DNA from: Prorocentrum cordatum
Lineage: Eukaryota; Sar; Dinophyceae; Prorocentrales; Prorocentraceae
Assembly: GCA_963575745.1 (NCBI GenBank)
Contig: CAUYUJ010015503.1
Location: 264,224-328,223, forward strand
DNA length: 64,000 nucleotides
Reading direction: 5' to 3'
The notes beneath the pieces are model-generated. The model was not told the DNA's origin. It saw only the letters and a program-made list of their open reading frames with translations, and did no database searches. Made by a program: the position numbers and the translations under genes. Of the stretch, positions 23,129 through 34,987 are shown piece after piece (position 1 is the stretch's first letter; each line of letters starts with the position of its first letter).

Positions 23129-23205
23129 TCCGCCGCCTCCTCCTCCTCCTCCTCCTCGTCTCTCGTCCTCCTCCTCCTCCTCGTCTCTCGTCCTCCTCCT
23201 TCCTC
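23129..23205. repeat. TCC array
   Basis: TCC with CGTCTCTCG interruptions. It bounds the SL-marked segment (20598-23128) on its 3' side. Confidence 0.9.
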
Positions 23206-24450
23206 ACCTTAAAAACAGCGCCGCGCACAGATTTACCATCGCGCTCGCACACTCGTTTCAAAAACTCCCAACGGAGCCAGGGATATACGGCGGAACATGT
23301 GGCTCTCGCTTGCACCACGGTGCAGATTCGTCTTAGAAGCTTCCACCACACACACGGATGGAAGGCGAATCGTGTCTCAAAAACTTGTTCTCGCCCAACG
23401 GTTTCTTTACAGCTTCCGACAGCTACAAGGATGGAAGGAAGTTTCTTTACTGCGGAACACTCACGCTGATGGGCGGGTCCAGTTCAACATGGGCCCATCA
23501 CTGTAGAACAAAAGCTGCGCAACCATTACACGTATGGAGGTCCGTGTTGTTTCAAAACAAGGTTCTTGCTGAGCATATGCAATAACCTTCTGACCCCTCG
23601 GGACATATTATACTTCAAGGGTGGAGGGCAACTCCTTTTCAGCACGGCGCTCTCGCTTGAACTGCAGGCCCAAAGGGGACCTCGTCTTTCACAAGGCATC
23701 CTTCCGTAGTGAGGCGGGATGCCCGCAGCACCATTTGGGGCGAGAGCTTGGGACAGGAGGGTCTGGCGCCTCCTGGGTCTACTCTGGTCACCCTCCCGTC
23801 TCCTTTCTCCCGCTCCTCCTGCCCATGCCCCTCGAAGCCTCTCCTTTCTTCTTCCGGAGCGTTTTCGCCATGGAGGCTCATCACTACCCCTGGCCACAAG
23901 TACCGCGCGTGCTAAACAAGGTTGCGTCGGTGACAACGTTACGAGGAAAACAACGTTAAGCGGCGACCACTCCTATGTCACTCCATTGTTCATCCTCCTC
24001 TACCTCTCCCTCTTCCTCCTCCTCATCATCATCATCAGCCCTTCCCTCCTCCTCCTCCGACGTCGTCCTCATCATCATCCCTCCTGCATCGGAATACGGA
24101 GTGATACGCAGTGAGAACACAGTCAAGGTGCAGCTGGCGAGGGACGAGGAATTTCCTTTTCCCATCTCCCATCTCATCACCTCCTCCCTTCCTTCACCTC
24201 CCCTGCAGACCCTCCACCTTCCCTTACCATCGCCAACTGCCAACCCACTTGTCCTTCCCACTCACTCCACCTTTTTCCCTCTCTCATCGCCTCCTATCTA
24301 CTCCCCTCTCCCCTTCCCTACCCTCATTCCCTCCCTTCTTTCGTCCCTTCCCCAAGTGCAGAAGCAGTGGCGACGGCAGCAGCAACAGTAAACACCTGTT
24401 TTCCGACGATCTGGTGAAACCAAACCATGCTGTGACGCTCTGCCGTATCG
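23206..24450. other. Region with diverged relatives of the TGTGGCTCTCGCTT repeats
   Basis: GCGCCGCGCACAGATTT, AACATGTGGCTCTCGCTTGC and related pieces at 23215-23660 resemble the subunits of copies A-C at low similarity. A mixed TCC/ATC tract lies near 23990-24080. No gene recognised. Confidence 0.4.
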
Positions 24451-24451
24451 T

Positions 24452-24612
24452 TAGGTCGGGCATGTCCTTCTACAGGCGGATTCTTGACGAGAGATGGGAA
24501 AGCATGCCGAACAAATGCCGAATGATACTCAAACACGGTCGAGAAATCGTCCCCCGACTATGTTTTGATTATTTTTTCTATATTCCTCCTGTAGAGGGAC
24601 ATGCCAGACTTA
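24452..24612 (+). mobile_element. Complete 161-bp TIR element (MITE-like)
   Basis: Left end TAGGTCGGGCATGTCCTTCT with ACAGGCGGA, and right end TCCTCCTGTAGAGGGACATG with CCAGACTTA, are inverted copies over about 28 bp with few mismatches. Both ends carry TA, compatible with a TA target as in Tc1/mariner-type elements. The interior is AT-richer and non-coding. Related ends are at 6540-7472, 17447, 35499-35656, 35688-36041, 38213 and 40574-40640. Confidence 0.75.
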
Positions 24613-25836
24613 CCCTTATCGCTCCCTATCGCTCCACCACATGGAAGACTGGCAGCGGGAGAGGCGGCAGCATTGGGCACCGCCAGCACTGAATAACCCA
24701 TGGCGAAGACTGCGCGGAGAGGGACAGCTTTCGCTACAATCGACTCTCCACATGCCAATGTTGGTCCAAAGATATCGGCTCCCAGCCAAGCCGCAAGGCT
24801 CCCTGTCCGGCTCGGCGGCGAGCCCAGAGGGGGGAAAGAGAGGGGGCAGGCTTTCTCGGAAGACGGCGGGGCCTTTCCAAAGCCCTCTGGCCTTCTGGGG
24901 GGCCGCCTGTGTCTTCGGAGAAATTCGCCGGCCCAACGGGCCAGAGGCGTGCTTAGATCTACTCTGCGGGGGGCGGCCCCTGCGGGACCCCGGACGAAAA
25001 GTGCCCCGGCGGACCCCCGGCCGGGTCCCGGGCGATCCCCAGGGGGGAGGCCATCTTTCGCCACCCCTCACGAGGATCGTGGCCTCCGAGGGGGCGGCTG
25101 CAATCGACTGCCCCCCCCCCTCCCGCCGCAAGGGGCCCCCAAGAGCCCCCCAAGAGGCCCCAGGGGAACCCAAGACGCCGCCGAGGAGCCCCAAGACGCT
25201 CCCAAGAAGCCCCCAAGAGGCCCCCAAGACGGCCACAAGAGGCCCCAAAGAGCGCCCCAGGGCCGGCGGAATGAGCGAAGCGATTAAATTATCCCAGCAA
25301 AGCAACCTAACAGCGATGTGTAAAAAAACATATATGTGTGCACCATCATTTAGATTCAGATGGCGATTTCATTAATATTCAACTCGGAATCTCATTGTAG
25401 ACTTTTGCATCAAAGTCTGCAATCGACGGAGGTGAGTTTAAACAAGCACTCGGCATCAACGAATGCAGTTTCAAACGAGACTCTGGTATCTACATTCACT
25501 GCGTGCTCACGGAAGCGTTTGAAGTGGATGATGTGATGATGACCATGATTGCTTAAAGTAGAGCTTATGTATCAATGAATGCTGCGTTTGATGGCTGCGT
25601 TCTTTCGAAGTGTTTTTTCGGACACGCACGAGGAGCACAAATGAACGCAGCGCACGGAGCGAGAAAACGGGCAAAAGCTGCAAGCTAAGAAGCATCGCAG
25701 ACACTCGCAGGCACCGCGCCAACGCGGCCGAGCAGATCACCACCTTTGGAAGTAGTCTTCCAACACTGCAGGCTGACAAGCACAGCGGGCATGGAGAGTT
25801 GGATCCATCACCTCTCCTGTTCGTCTTCTCGAAGAT
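24613..25836. other. Mostly unassigned; contains AGAAGGC-type repeat and CCCCAAGAG-rich sequence
   Basis: 24838-24915 resembles 4598-4775 (TTTCTCGGAAGACGGCGGGG). 25130-25265 is rich in CCCAAGAGGCCC-type units like 51540-52190. 25270-25600 is AT-richer unique sequence. No gene recognised. Confidence 0.45.
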
Positions 25837-28670
25837 CGCGCCAGTCTGGCGGCGATCACAAGCGAACGAGCGTGGCAACCCTGCCGGCTTAAAAGCACCA
25901 CAGAGACTCAGAGACAGAGTCCCCCCCCCTCTTCCACCTCATCTTCCTCCACCTCCGCCCTCCTCTTCCTTTTCCTCCTTCTCCTCCTGCTCGTCCTCTC
26001 CCTTCCCTTCCTCCCCCTCCTCGTCCTCTTCAGCAGAGAAGCTGAACGCGGTCGTGCAACGCATCACTTTCGGAACTAGATCACGCCGGTCCGGCGGCGA
26101 ACAGAAGCGGAAAACGAAGCAAACCTGCAGGCTTAGAAGCGCCGCGCAGACTGGCAGACAGAGTCCCCCCTCCTCTTCCACCTCATCCTCCTTCGCCTCC
26201 GCCCTCCTCTTGCCCCTCCTCATCCTCCTCCTCCTGCTCGTCATCTCCCTTGTTTTCCTCCTCCTCCTCGCCCTGCCAGCACAGAGGCTGAGGGCGGCCG
26301 CGCAGCGCAGCACTTTTGGAACTGGATCGCGCCAGTCTGGCGACGAACAAAAGAGGAAAGCGAGGCAAGCCTGCAGGCTTAGAAGCACCACAGAGACTGG
26401 TAGACAGAGTCCCCCCTCCTCTTCCACCTCATCCTCGTCGGCCTCCGCCCTCCTCTTGCCCGTCCTCCTCCTCTTCCTCCTGCGCGCCCTCTCCCCTCGC
26501 TTCCTCCTCTTCCTCGTCTCCCTCAGCAGAGAAGCTGTGCGCGGCCGTGCAGGGAATCACTTTTGCAGGTAGCATTCCAACACCGCAGGCTCAGAAGCAC
26601 CGCGGGCAAGCAGGCCTGGATCCATCACCTCTCGTGCTCGTCTTCCAGGAAATCGCGCCAATCCGGAGGCTGCCAAGAATCGATGATGCGCCGGGATCCA
26701 CCTCTGGTGCTGCCGCCGATGTCAAGGTAATCACCCTCTTTCGTGCGCAGACGACCATGTCCCAGCGCCACAATCGCCGCATTGCGGTTCTTGAGCAACT
26801 CGCCGCTCTCCCACTTCCGCAGTACATCCCATTGCCTGCGAGTGAAAGTGGCGTCGTCTGCAGGCTGACTAGCACCGCGACGCTGCACCTCTTGCCGATG
26901 GCGATCGAGCCGCTCACCTTCGTTGTAGCGCGCAATGGCCTCCGCCTTGTCACGGTGGAGGCGGCGGCGCTCTCCCTGAGAGACCTGGTTGCGATCGGCG
27001 AGCTCTGCGGGTGCATCACTGGGCTCGACGTGCATGGCTCGCTTGAGCATGTCAACGTCGAAGCGGCCGGAAAAGGCGAGGACCTCCCAGATCTGCTTCG
27101 TCCCGGAAACGCGTTGCAGACGCCGACACCATCGCTTGCGCTTTTGCTCTCTGATGAACTTACGGAGGCTGCCAATGCCCTGTTCCCTGCCCTTGCCTTT
27201 TTTCCCTTGCCTTTGCTCGCAAGCAGAGCAGCGCCGCGTTCCTGCTGTGCTGACGTTTTTCCCTTCGCTTTCCCTTTCTCGGCATCTCGGTTCTGCAGCT
27301 GAACCTGGAAGGCAGACCTTTCGTACTCTTCTCGAGCACGTTTGACAAGTTCCCCGCGCTCCTCCTCAGTAAGGACATGGCACATGTTCGTAATGTTCTT
27401 GCTTCGGAGGAAGTCGTGGCGGATCCGCAGAACAGCCTGAATGGCCCGAGCAGTCTCTTCCTGCGACGCATAGGCTGCGTCGCAGTCATCGCCGGGCTGA
27501 GGAGCACCAGCGTCTGCCCTCTTCATGAAAAGCAGAAGGCTGAGCTGATGGAGAAGTTTGGGATCGTAGCTCTCCTCGTACATCTGCCCCCAGTACTCCC
27601 TCATCTCGCGATGCACGTCCTGCGCGCGCTGATGAACTTCATCGTCAAGCTCGTTGCGCTGCGGCGACGGCGAGCGGCTCGGCATGGGTTGCCATTCTGG
27701 CGAAGGAGAACGGCTCGGCAAGGGTTCCCAGTCGACTTCAGTTTCGGCTTTGTCTGAAGCAATATCGGAGACGACGAAATCTCCTAAGGCAATATTCCGC
27801 TTCTTTGTCTCCTTAGGCTGAGAAGCACCAGGGAGAGTAATGGTGATTGCAACAGCATCGTGGGAATCGTTGCGCATGCCACGGTCCTGGTACGATGCGC
27901 CAACAGCGATGGGCTTGAACTGCGCAGTGGCCCCAGAGACCGCCGTCACCTTGGCGATCACTTCGATGCGCAAACACATCCCACAACTGCTCGTCATCGG
28001 TGCGGCGCTGCAGAGCAACGCGGGTCTGCGTGGACGTCAGGTTGTTGTCGCCGACAATGACGCGGACAACTGGCGCGTCCACTTGCGGACCTGGAAGGCT
28101 GTCCAGGTAGAGTCGGGGGAGCCTGACCGCGCGTTGTTTGGTCAGCACCGACGGCGGCTTCGCTCCGCAAGCGATGTGCAAGTTGGCAGTAATCAAATGA
28201 ATTCTACCATGGCCTTCTATTTGCACACCGAACCGTGTGATCGCCGCGCCCACATGTCTCCCGATTGGGATGTGATGGATATGCTTGTCTCCCTGCAGGG
28301 AAACATCGACAGGCTGAGAAGCACCGCCGAATCCCCACAGGCATAGGTAGTTGTCAACCTCGGAGAAACAGACATTGTCGCCAAACGGTTTCGTCAGGAT
28401 GTCTGCCGCGTCAGCCATCGCTTTGCTGAGGCCTTGCCGAGACGCGCCGACTTCGCAAGCAAACAACAGATCAGCATCACCGTCCTGGACGATTGTGGCG
28501 CACACGCGGGCAAAGTTGGAGAAGTGAGTGCCAGCCCTTTTCCCAGTCATCATATTCTGATCGAATCCGAAGTTGAAGGAGGCGATCGTGAAAGACGCAG
28601 GCTGAGAAGCACAGCGACCAGTGGCGACCGCGGGCTCCTGTCGGCTTTCGTTCGCAGGCTGAGAAGCACC
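25680..28670 (-). repeat. Dispersed short motif GGTGCTTCTCAGCCTGC
   Basis: About 13 copies on the minus strand. Clear ones: 28656-28670, 28599-28612, 28311-28325 and 27815-27829. Variants: near 27493, 26861, 26585, 26372, 26128, 25885, 25768 and 25681. In the EEP gene several copies are in frame as GASQP; elsewhere they fall in other frames or in tandem repeats. Confidence 0.75.
25837..26660. repeat. Tandem repeat of about 245 bp (three full units plus part)
   Basis: Units begin GATCGCGCCAGTCTGGCG (near 25837, 26082 and 26326; a partial one near 26650). Each contains a motif like GCAGGCTTAGAAGCACC and a TCC/CTC-rich block. The unit resembles the 3' end of the adjacent minus-strand EEP gene, so the array may have grown from it. 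Confidence 0.7.
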
Positions 28671-28697
28671 ACGAGAAGCTGACGCTGAAGATGCCAT
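26625..28697 (-). pseudogene. EEP-superfamily (endonuclease/exonuclease/phosphatase) gene, frameshifted
   Basis: The ATG at 28697 opens a frame whose first 242 residues resemble EEP proteins: a strand like SFTIASFNFG (35-44), a likely catalytic Glu in LLFACEVG (E82), LITANLHI (168-175) and VGDNNLTS (215-222). The frame then shifts near 27965-27990. The continuation in the next frame reaches NDSHDAVAITI, the usual C-terminal His motif. A charged tail with two SRSPSP-type repeats, HQRAQDVHREMREYW and KGKAKGKT follows. A second shift near 27165 restores a plausible C-terminus to the stop at 26625 (DWRDFLEDEHER). The peptide GASQP recurs along it. It could be a cellular gene with unrecognised introns or a retroelement-derived relic; no reverse transcriptase is attached. 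Confidence 0.6.
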
Positions 28698-28845
28698 CGC
28701 GAGACTGGCGCCTTTTCACCACAGAAGAGTACCGTGGCAAAAACTCTGTAAGCCAAAGACAGCTATCAAAAGCAAAAAGGAACATGAGGAGTCCATATGC
28801 TATCTTCTGATCCCACTAGAAAGCTATCAGCAAAAGCTGTTCGGT

Positions 28846-29394
<549 letters not shown>

Positions 29395-29694
29395 ACGAGT
29401 AGAAGGGAGAAGGGAAAGGACGGAGAGGGAGGGCTCGGAGACCCTTGGAGGGGGGGATGTGCCCATCCGAGGGAACGGTGCACCCCCCCCTCCCCGTCGT
29501 CAATTCGAGGGAACCAGCCATGGCAACGACCCCCCTCCTATCCCCCTCCGCGACCTGAGTAGACCACCCAGGCCAGCGGAGGACGTCATAGGAGGCAAGG
29601 GTTCTGACGTCGATGAGAAAAGAAAAAGGAGGAGCGAGTAGAAGGAGGAGGAGAGGCGTACGAGTACTACTACCACTACAATGGCGTGTTCTCC
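29395..29694. other. Unassigned purine-rich spacer
   Basis: GGAG-rich sequence followed by unique sequence. No gene recognised. Confidence 0.35.
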
Positions 29695-30135
29695 ACAATG
29701 CGTCCCGGGAATGGAATTCTGGGAGGTGGAAGAGCAGGAAGTGGCGTGCAGTTGGCTCCGGGCATCCAAAATGTGCGCCAGGAGTGGCAGGAGTGGCATT
29801 CGGCGATGGCGTTCGGGGCAGTCGAAGAACACGAAGTGGCCTACAGTTGGCTCAGGGCATTCAGAATGTGCCCTGGGAGTGGTGTTCTGGGAATTCGAAG
29901 AGCACGAAGTGCCCTACAGGTGGCTCTGGGCATTCAGAATGTGGCCCGGGAATGGCGTTCTGGGAAATCGAAGAGCACGAAGTGGCCTACAGTTGGCTCC
30001 GGGCATTCAAAATGTGGCCCGGGAATGGAGTTCTGGGAGCTCGAAGAGCACGAAGTGTTAACTGTTGCGTCCGGTTATTCAAAATGTGGCCCGGGAATGG
30101 AGTTCTGGGAGGTCGAAGAGCACGAAGTGTGTGAC
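29695..30135 (+). repeat. 72-bp tandem repeat, about six copies
   Basis: Units contain CCCGGGAATGG, GTTCTGGGA, TCGAAGAGCACGAAGTGGCC and CAGTTGGCTCCGGGCATTCA. The 72-bp period is a multiple of three, so frames stay open in all three phases. One reads a 24-residue unit containing GMEFWE(V/L)EEHEV. Whether it is expressed is unknown. Confidence 0.85.
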
Positions 30136-30279
30136 TGTTGGCGAAAAACGAGCCCGGTTCGTCCGCCCGGCGTCCGCCCGGCAGCTCGCCGACATCCGCC
30201 CAGACCCCCCTGTGGAGTAAGCTGCTGCCCTCTTTGAACCCTACTAGAAACCTATCAGTCTACGCTGTTAGGTAATAGA

Positions 30280-30470
30280 AAAGAAAGCTCAGAAGAAGAG
30301 CTCAGAGGGCTTCGGAGAAGCTCAGAATAAAAAAAGAAAGCTCGGAAAAAGAGCTCCGAATAAAAAAGAAAGCTCGGAAGAAGCGATTATATAAAAAAGG
30401 AAGAGGGGTTCGGAGAGGCCCCGCCGCCTTCTGAGAAGGCCTGCCCCCTCTCGTTGTTCCCCCCCCCGGG
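30280..30470. repeat. GAAAGCTCGGAAGAAG repeats and an inverted AGAAGGC block
   Basis: 30280-30395 repeats AAAGAAAGCTCGGAAGAAG-like units. 30395-30465 is the reverse orientation of the AGAAGGC block seen at 4598 and 24838. Confidence 0.6.
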
Positions 30471-30954
30471 CGCGCCGCCAACAGCAGGCGCGAGGCCACC
30501 AGCGCTGGCCCCCCGGGCCCAACGCGCGGCCCCAGCGCGGGCCGAAGTGCCGCGCCTGCTGCGGTAACGGCGGTGTCCGTCTTCATCGATCTGGGACGCC
30601 TCGCGGGGAGCGTCGCCGTCGACGGCCGTCCGCCGTCGATTGCTCCTTCGCCCGAGCGACGACGCCCGTCGTCGCCGACGGCGCCGAGCAGGGGGCGTGC
30701 CTCGGCGAGCGGTGAGCAATCTTTTTTTGGATTCCGGCAAGTTTACTTGCATGGCGTTCGCCCCCCCCCCCCTCGCCCCTCTTCAAGCGAATACTAGCGT
30801 GCAAGTGCCTTTCGACTTGCGTGATTTCCGCGCCCCCCCCGAACGTGCAAGTCGTCTGCGGCTTGCTTCAGGCTCAGCCCCCCCCCGTCCATGCAAGTGA
30901 GCTTGCCAGAGTCTAAAACAAAAAAACAGGCTCCCTCCTCCTCCTCCTCCACCT
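30471..30954. other. Unassigned GC-rich stretch
   Basis: GC-rich unique sequence with three runs of C near 30763, 30834 and 30881. No gene recognised. Confidence 0.35.
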
Positions 30955-31290
30955 CCTCCTCTTCTTTTTCTTCATGTTAATATTATTGCAATTACTATTA
31001 TTATTAGTGGTAGTGTTAGTGTTGTCAGTTTTAGTTTTCTTGTTAGTGCTCGTCTTCTCCTTACGTGTTAGTAGCTGTACTCATCTTATTATTCGTAGTG
31101 CTTGTATGTTCTATAATTAGTAGTCGTATCATTTGTATGGGTCTTATTTATAAAATTACCAGCCCCTGCTACTGTTATTACTTGTAGTCGTTTTCTGTTG
31201 TTTCTTCTTATGGTATTCGTCATATACTCATTATTAGTTAAGTTCGTCTTCTTCGTTTTCCTCTCATTAGTTTTCTAGGTACTATTATGT
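30955..31290. other. AT-rich island
   Basis: About 335 bp rich in TTATTATT, TTAGTG and TGTTAG, much lower in GC than its surroundings and with no coding frame. It sits between two TCC-rich tracts. Confidence 0.6.
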
Positions 31291-31295
31291 TTCTG

Positions 31296-31853
31296 CTTCT
31301 CCTCCTCCTCCTCCTCCTCCTCCCTCCTCCTCCTCCTCCTCCTCCTCCTCCTCCTCCCCCTTCTCCTCCTCCTCTCGCTCCTCCTCCTCCTCCTCCCCCT
31401 CCTCCTCCTCCTCCTCCTCCTTCTCTACCTCCTCCTCCTGCGCCCCCTCCGCCTCCTCCGCCTCCTCTGCCTCTCCCTCCTCCGCCTCCTCGTCCTCCTG
31501 CTGCTCCTCCTCCTCATCCTCCTCCTCATCCTCTTCCTCCTCCTCGGCCTCCGCCTCCGCCTCCTCCGCCTCCTCCTCTTCCTCCTCCTCCTCCACCTCC
31601 TCCTCCTCCTCCTCCTCCTCCTCCTCCTCCTCCCCCCCACCCCCCTCCTCCCCGATCCTCCTCCTCCTCCTCCCTCCTCCTCCTCCTTCTCCGTCTCCTC
31701 CGCCTCCTCCGCTTCCTCCTCCTCCTCCTCCTCCTCCCGCCTCCTCCTTCGCCTCCTCCTCCTCCTCCGCCTCCTCCTCCCTTCTTTCCTCCTCCTCCTC
31801 CTCCTCCTCCTGCTCCTGCTCCTGCTCCTGCTCCTCCTCCTCCTCCTCCTCCA
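31296..31853. repeat. TCC array, about 0.56 kb
   Basis: TCC with CGCCTCCTC, TGCTCC and CCCCCCA interruptions. Confidence 0.95.
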
Positions 31854-31969
31854 TTCCTTGTCCATACCTATACGACCGCCCTGCGGGCGATAAGGAGGTT
31901 TGGGGGGATTGAAATCAAATGCCCACCCTGACTGGCCTCAAGCCTGCCACCTTGATCTATCTTACCTGA

Positions 31970-32215
31970 TTTGATGGATTGGGTTGGGTGGATTGGATTG
32001 GATGGGATAGGATGGATGGGATAATTTAAGATGGGTTGGATTGGAAGAAATGGATTTGAAAAGATAGGATGGATTGGATTGGGTGGGATTGGATTGGGTT
32101 GGGTGGATTGGATTGGGTGGGATAAGATAAGTTGGGACAATATGGGTTGGAAAAGATAAGATGGATAGGATTGGACACGATGGGTTGGACAATAAAAGCT
32201 GGATTGGATAAGAAA
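31970..32215. repeat. GGATT/GGGAT pentamer-rich minisatellite
   Basis: Degenerate repeats of GGATTGGATTGGGT and GGATGGGATAGG type. It lacks the regularity of a telomere array. Confidence 0.85.
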
Positions 32216-32272
32216 GCCCACCGTGGGGTCCGAAAAAAATGAATTCTGAAATTAGCGACATGCGTTAGCGCC

Positions 32273-32337
32273 GGGATGCCCGGGACACCCGGGACACCCG
32301 GGACACCGCCCGGCCCAACTGGGACACCTCCCGGCCA
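32273..32337. repeat. CCCGGGACAC short tandem repeat
   Basis: About four units of the 10-mer CCCGGGACAC followed by a degenerate copy. Confidence 0.85.
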
Positions 32338-32512
32338 CCGGCGGACGGGAAACGGACTTTCGCTCCTACTTCGGCCTAGCTACAGGAGGATCACGCGCAG
32401 CTTCGCCTCGCCCTCACGCACGACACGAACACGAAACCGAAACCGATTTCCTGGTGGGGGGTCTCCGTTTCACTGCGATCTCACCCCCCAACCTCCGAGA
32501 AATAATTTCATC

Positions 32513-33097
32513 CCGTCGCACCCCGAGGCCAGTGTTTAGGGCGGTCTGGGCGTTTCGCCTGAGACTTCCTCACCACTGATGACCCTGAGGCTTAACAGGT
32601 GGCAGCAGCTTCACAGATGGAGGGCGGTTCGTTTTCAAAATGTGGCTTCCGCCTTAGCGCCGCGCACATTCATGTTAAAAGGTGCAAGTGTTTCACGGAT
32701 TGAGGGCGGTTCCTTTTCAAACTGTGGCTCTCGCCTTAGCGCCGCGCGCATTCGTTGTAAACATAAAGGATTTGACGGAATCCAATGGTAAGCGTACCAG
32801 ATAATGCTTGGGAGGGATTCAGGATTGTGCGGGTGCAACAGTTATGTTGGTTCGCGGTGTCGCAGTCCCAAAAACGGCGTTCTGGCACAATTCCAGATAG
32901 TCTGGACGCAACAATCAGGTTGATCCGTGGCGTGGAGATCCCGACTACAATGTTTTGGCATGCTTCAGGGTCCTCAAGGGTGTCTTCCAACGAGACAGTT
33001 CTCTCAGTGGAAATGAACCGTTGTAGGGGCGTATGAAAAAGGAGCTTGGAGGGCGGGTTAATTCCAACATCGTGATGACTCTTTGGTTTACACTGGT
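32513..33097 (+). mobile_element. Non-autonomous repeat element ending in TCC repeats, copy B
   Basis: Same start, internal motifs and 3' end (GACTCTTTGGTTTACACTGG) as copy A, but with only two or three internal subunits, so shorter. It is followed at once by a TCC array and then by copy C, giving a tandem pair. Confidence 0.75.
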
Positions 33098-33357
33098 CCT
33101 CCTCCTCCTCCTCTTCCTTCTGTTCCTCCTGCTCCTCCTCCCCCTCCTCCCTCCTCCTCCTCCCTCCTCCCTCCTCCTTCCTCCCTCCTCCCTCCCTCCT
33201 CCCTCCTCCCTCCTCCCTCCTCCCTCCTCCTCCCCTTCTCCCTCCTCCCTCCTCCCTCCTCCCTCCTCCCTCCTCCCTCCCTCCCTCCGCCCTCCTCCCT
33301 CCTCCCTCCTCCCTCCTCCCTCCTCCCTCCTTCCTCCTTCCTCTCCTCCTCCATTCC
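33098..33357. repeat. TCC/CTCCCTCC array between element copies B and C
   Basis: TCC passes into CCTCCCT heptamer-like repeats. Ends at TCCATTCCTTCCTTATGAAT. Confidence 0.95.
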
Positions 33358-33378
33358 TTCCTTATGAATGACTTTTCC

Positions 33379-34374
33379 TTGTCGCACCCCGAGGCCGGTT
33401 TTTAGGGCGGTCCGGGCGTTTCGCCTGAGACTTCTCACCATTTACGACTCTGAAGCTAAAAACATGATACCTGTTTCAAAGATGGGGGCGAGCCGATTTC
33501 AACATGTGGCTCTCGCCTTAGCGCGGCGCACATTCTTTTCACAAAGTTAAACAGTTTCGCGGATTAGAGGGCGGGTCGTTTTCAACATGTGGCTCTCGCC
33601 TTAGCACCGCGCCCATCCGTTTAAAAAATTGTAAGAGCTTCACGGCTTGAGGGCGGGTCGTTTTCAAACTCTCGCCTTAGCGCGGCGCACACTCGTGTTA
33701 AAAAATGCAGGAGCTTCACGGATTGAGGGCGGGCCGTTTTCAACATGTGGCTCTCGCCTTAGCACCGCGCCCATCCGTTTAAGCATTTGTAAGAGCTTCA
33801 CGGCTTGTGGGCGGGTCTCGTTTTCAAACTGTGGCTCTCGCCTTAGCGCCGCGTGCACTCTTTTCAAACATTTCCCAGAATTTCACACATTGACGGCGGA
33901 TCGTTTTCAAAATGTGGCTCTCGCCATAGCGCCGCCCACATTTTCAGAAATGTGCAAGACCTTCGCAGATTGAGGGCGGTTCCTTTTCAAAATGTGGCTC
34001 TCGCCTTAGCGTCGCGCGCACTCGTCTTAAACATCCTCAAAATTTCCATGGCTCCCCATGATCACGGGACCAAAACTTATGTTTAAGACGGACCCAGGAT
34101 TATGCGGGTGCAACAAATATGTTGGCTCGCGGTGTCAAAGTCCCCCAAACGGGGTTATGGCACGTTTCCAGATCGTCAAGACGCAGCAGTCAGGTTGATC
34201 CGTGGCGTGGAAATACCGATAATAATGTTTTGGCATGCTCCAAGGTCTTCCAACGGTTGTCTTCCAACGAGGCATTTCCCTCAATGGATCTGAACCCTTG
34301 CAGGGGACTAGTAGGAGGAGCTTGAAGGCAGGGTTGATTCCAACATCGTTGATCACTCTTGGGTTTACACTGGT
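33379..34374 (+). mobile_element. Non-autonomous repeat element ending in TCC repeats, copy C
   Basis: Longest copy, with about eight GTTTTCAAAATGTGGCTCTC subunits and the conserved 3' half. Ends CTTGGGTTTACACTGG directly before a TCC array. Confidence 0.75.
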
Positions 34375-34592
34375 CCTCCTCCCCCTCCTCCTCCTCCTCC
34401 TCCTCCTCCTCCTCCTCCCTCCTCCTCCTCCTCCTCCTCCTCCTCCTCCTCCTCCCCCTCCTCCACCTCCTTCTCCTCCCTCCTCCACCTCCTCCTCCTC
34501 CTCCTCCTCCTCCTCCTCCTCCTCCTCCTCCCCCTCCTCCTCCTCCTCCCTCCTCCTCCTCCTCCTCCTCCTCCTCCTCCTCCTCCTCCTCC
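34375..34592. repeat. TCC array
   Basis: Nearly pure TCC immediately 3' of element copy C. Confidence 0.95.
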
Positions 34593-34987
34593 ATCAGTCC
34601 CTGAGATCCGACCCAGCAGCAAAAAAACACAACACCTCGCGGAACTTCGCGACCAAGAGCTCCAGACTCCCCGTCTGCCTGCGCCGCGGTTCCAGGCGGA
34701 GGCAGATGTGAGGGCGCCAGGGCCCGAAGCGCTGCAAGATGCCCAGCGTGACAACACCACCGCTCCTGGAGCCCAAGGGTCCCCTCTTCCGACGCCTCGC
34801 CGCCCACTCTCCTCCCTGTGCCCCCCCGGCCTCCACAACTGGCCTGGGGAAACCAAACGGTACCCATACCGCTACTCCCTGGACCTTTCCTGGGGTGCGT
34901 TCCGACCAGGATTTCGGGGCGAATCCAGCGGTGGCGACGAGGGCCGCTCAGGAGGCTCTAAAAAAGGGGAAAACGGGCGGAGAGTAG
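34593..34987. other. Unassigned stretch
   Basis: No recognised gene. GGTACCCATACCG near 34859 recurs in the palindrome at 34988-35032. Confidence 0.35.

Noticed and set aside
28745-28767. SL relic upstream of the EEP gene on the minus strand
   Set aside because: Position fits (about 50 bp before the ATG) and short blocks match (AGCCAAA, GCTA on the plus strand), but two gaps are needed and the 3' end is lost; too weak to call.
31970-32215. Interstitial telomere repeat
   Set aside because: GGATT/GGGAT units are irregular and do not match TTTAGGG or TTAGGG arrays.
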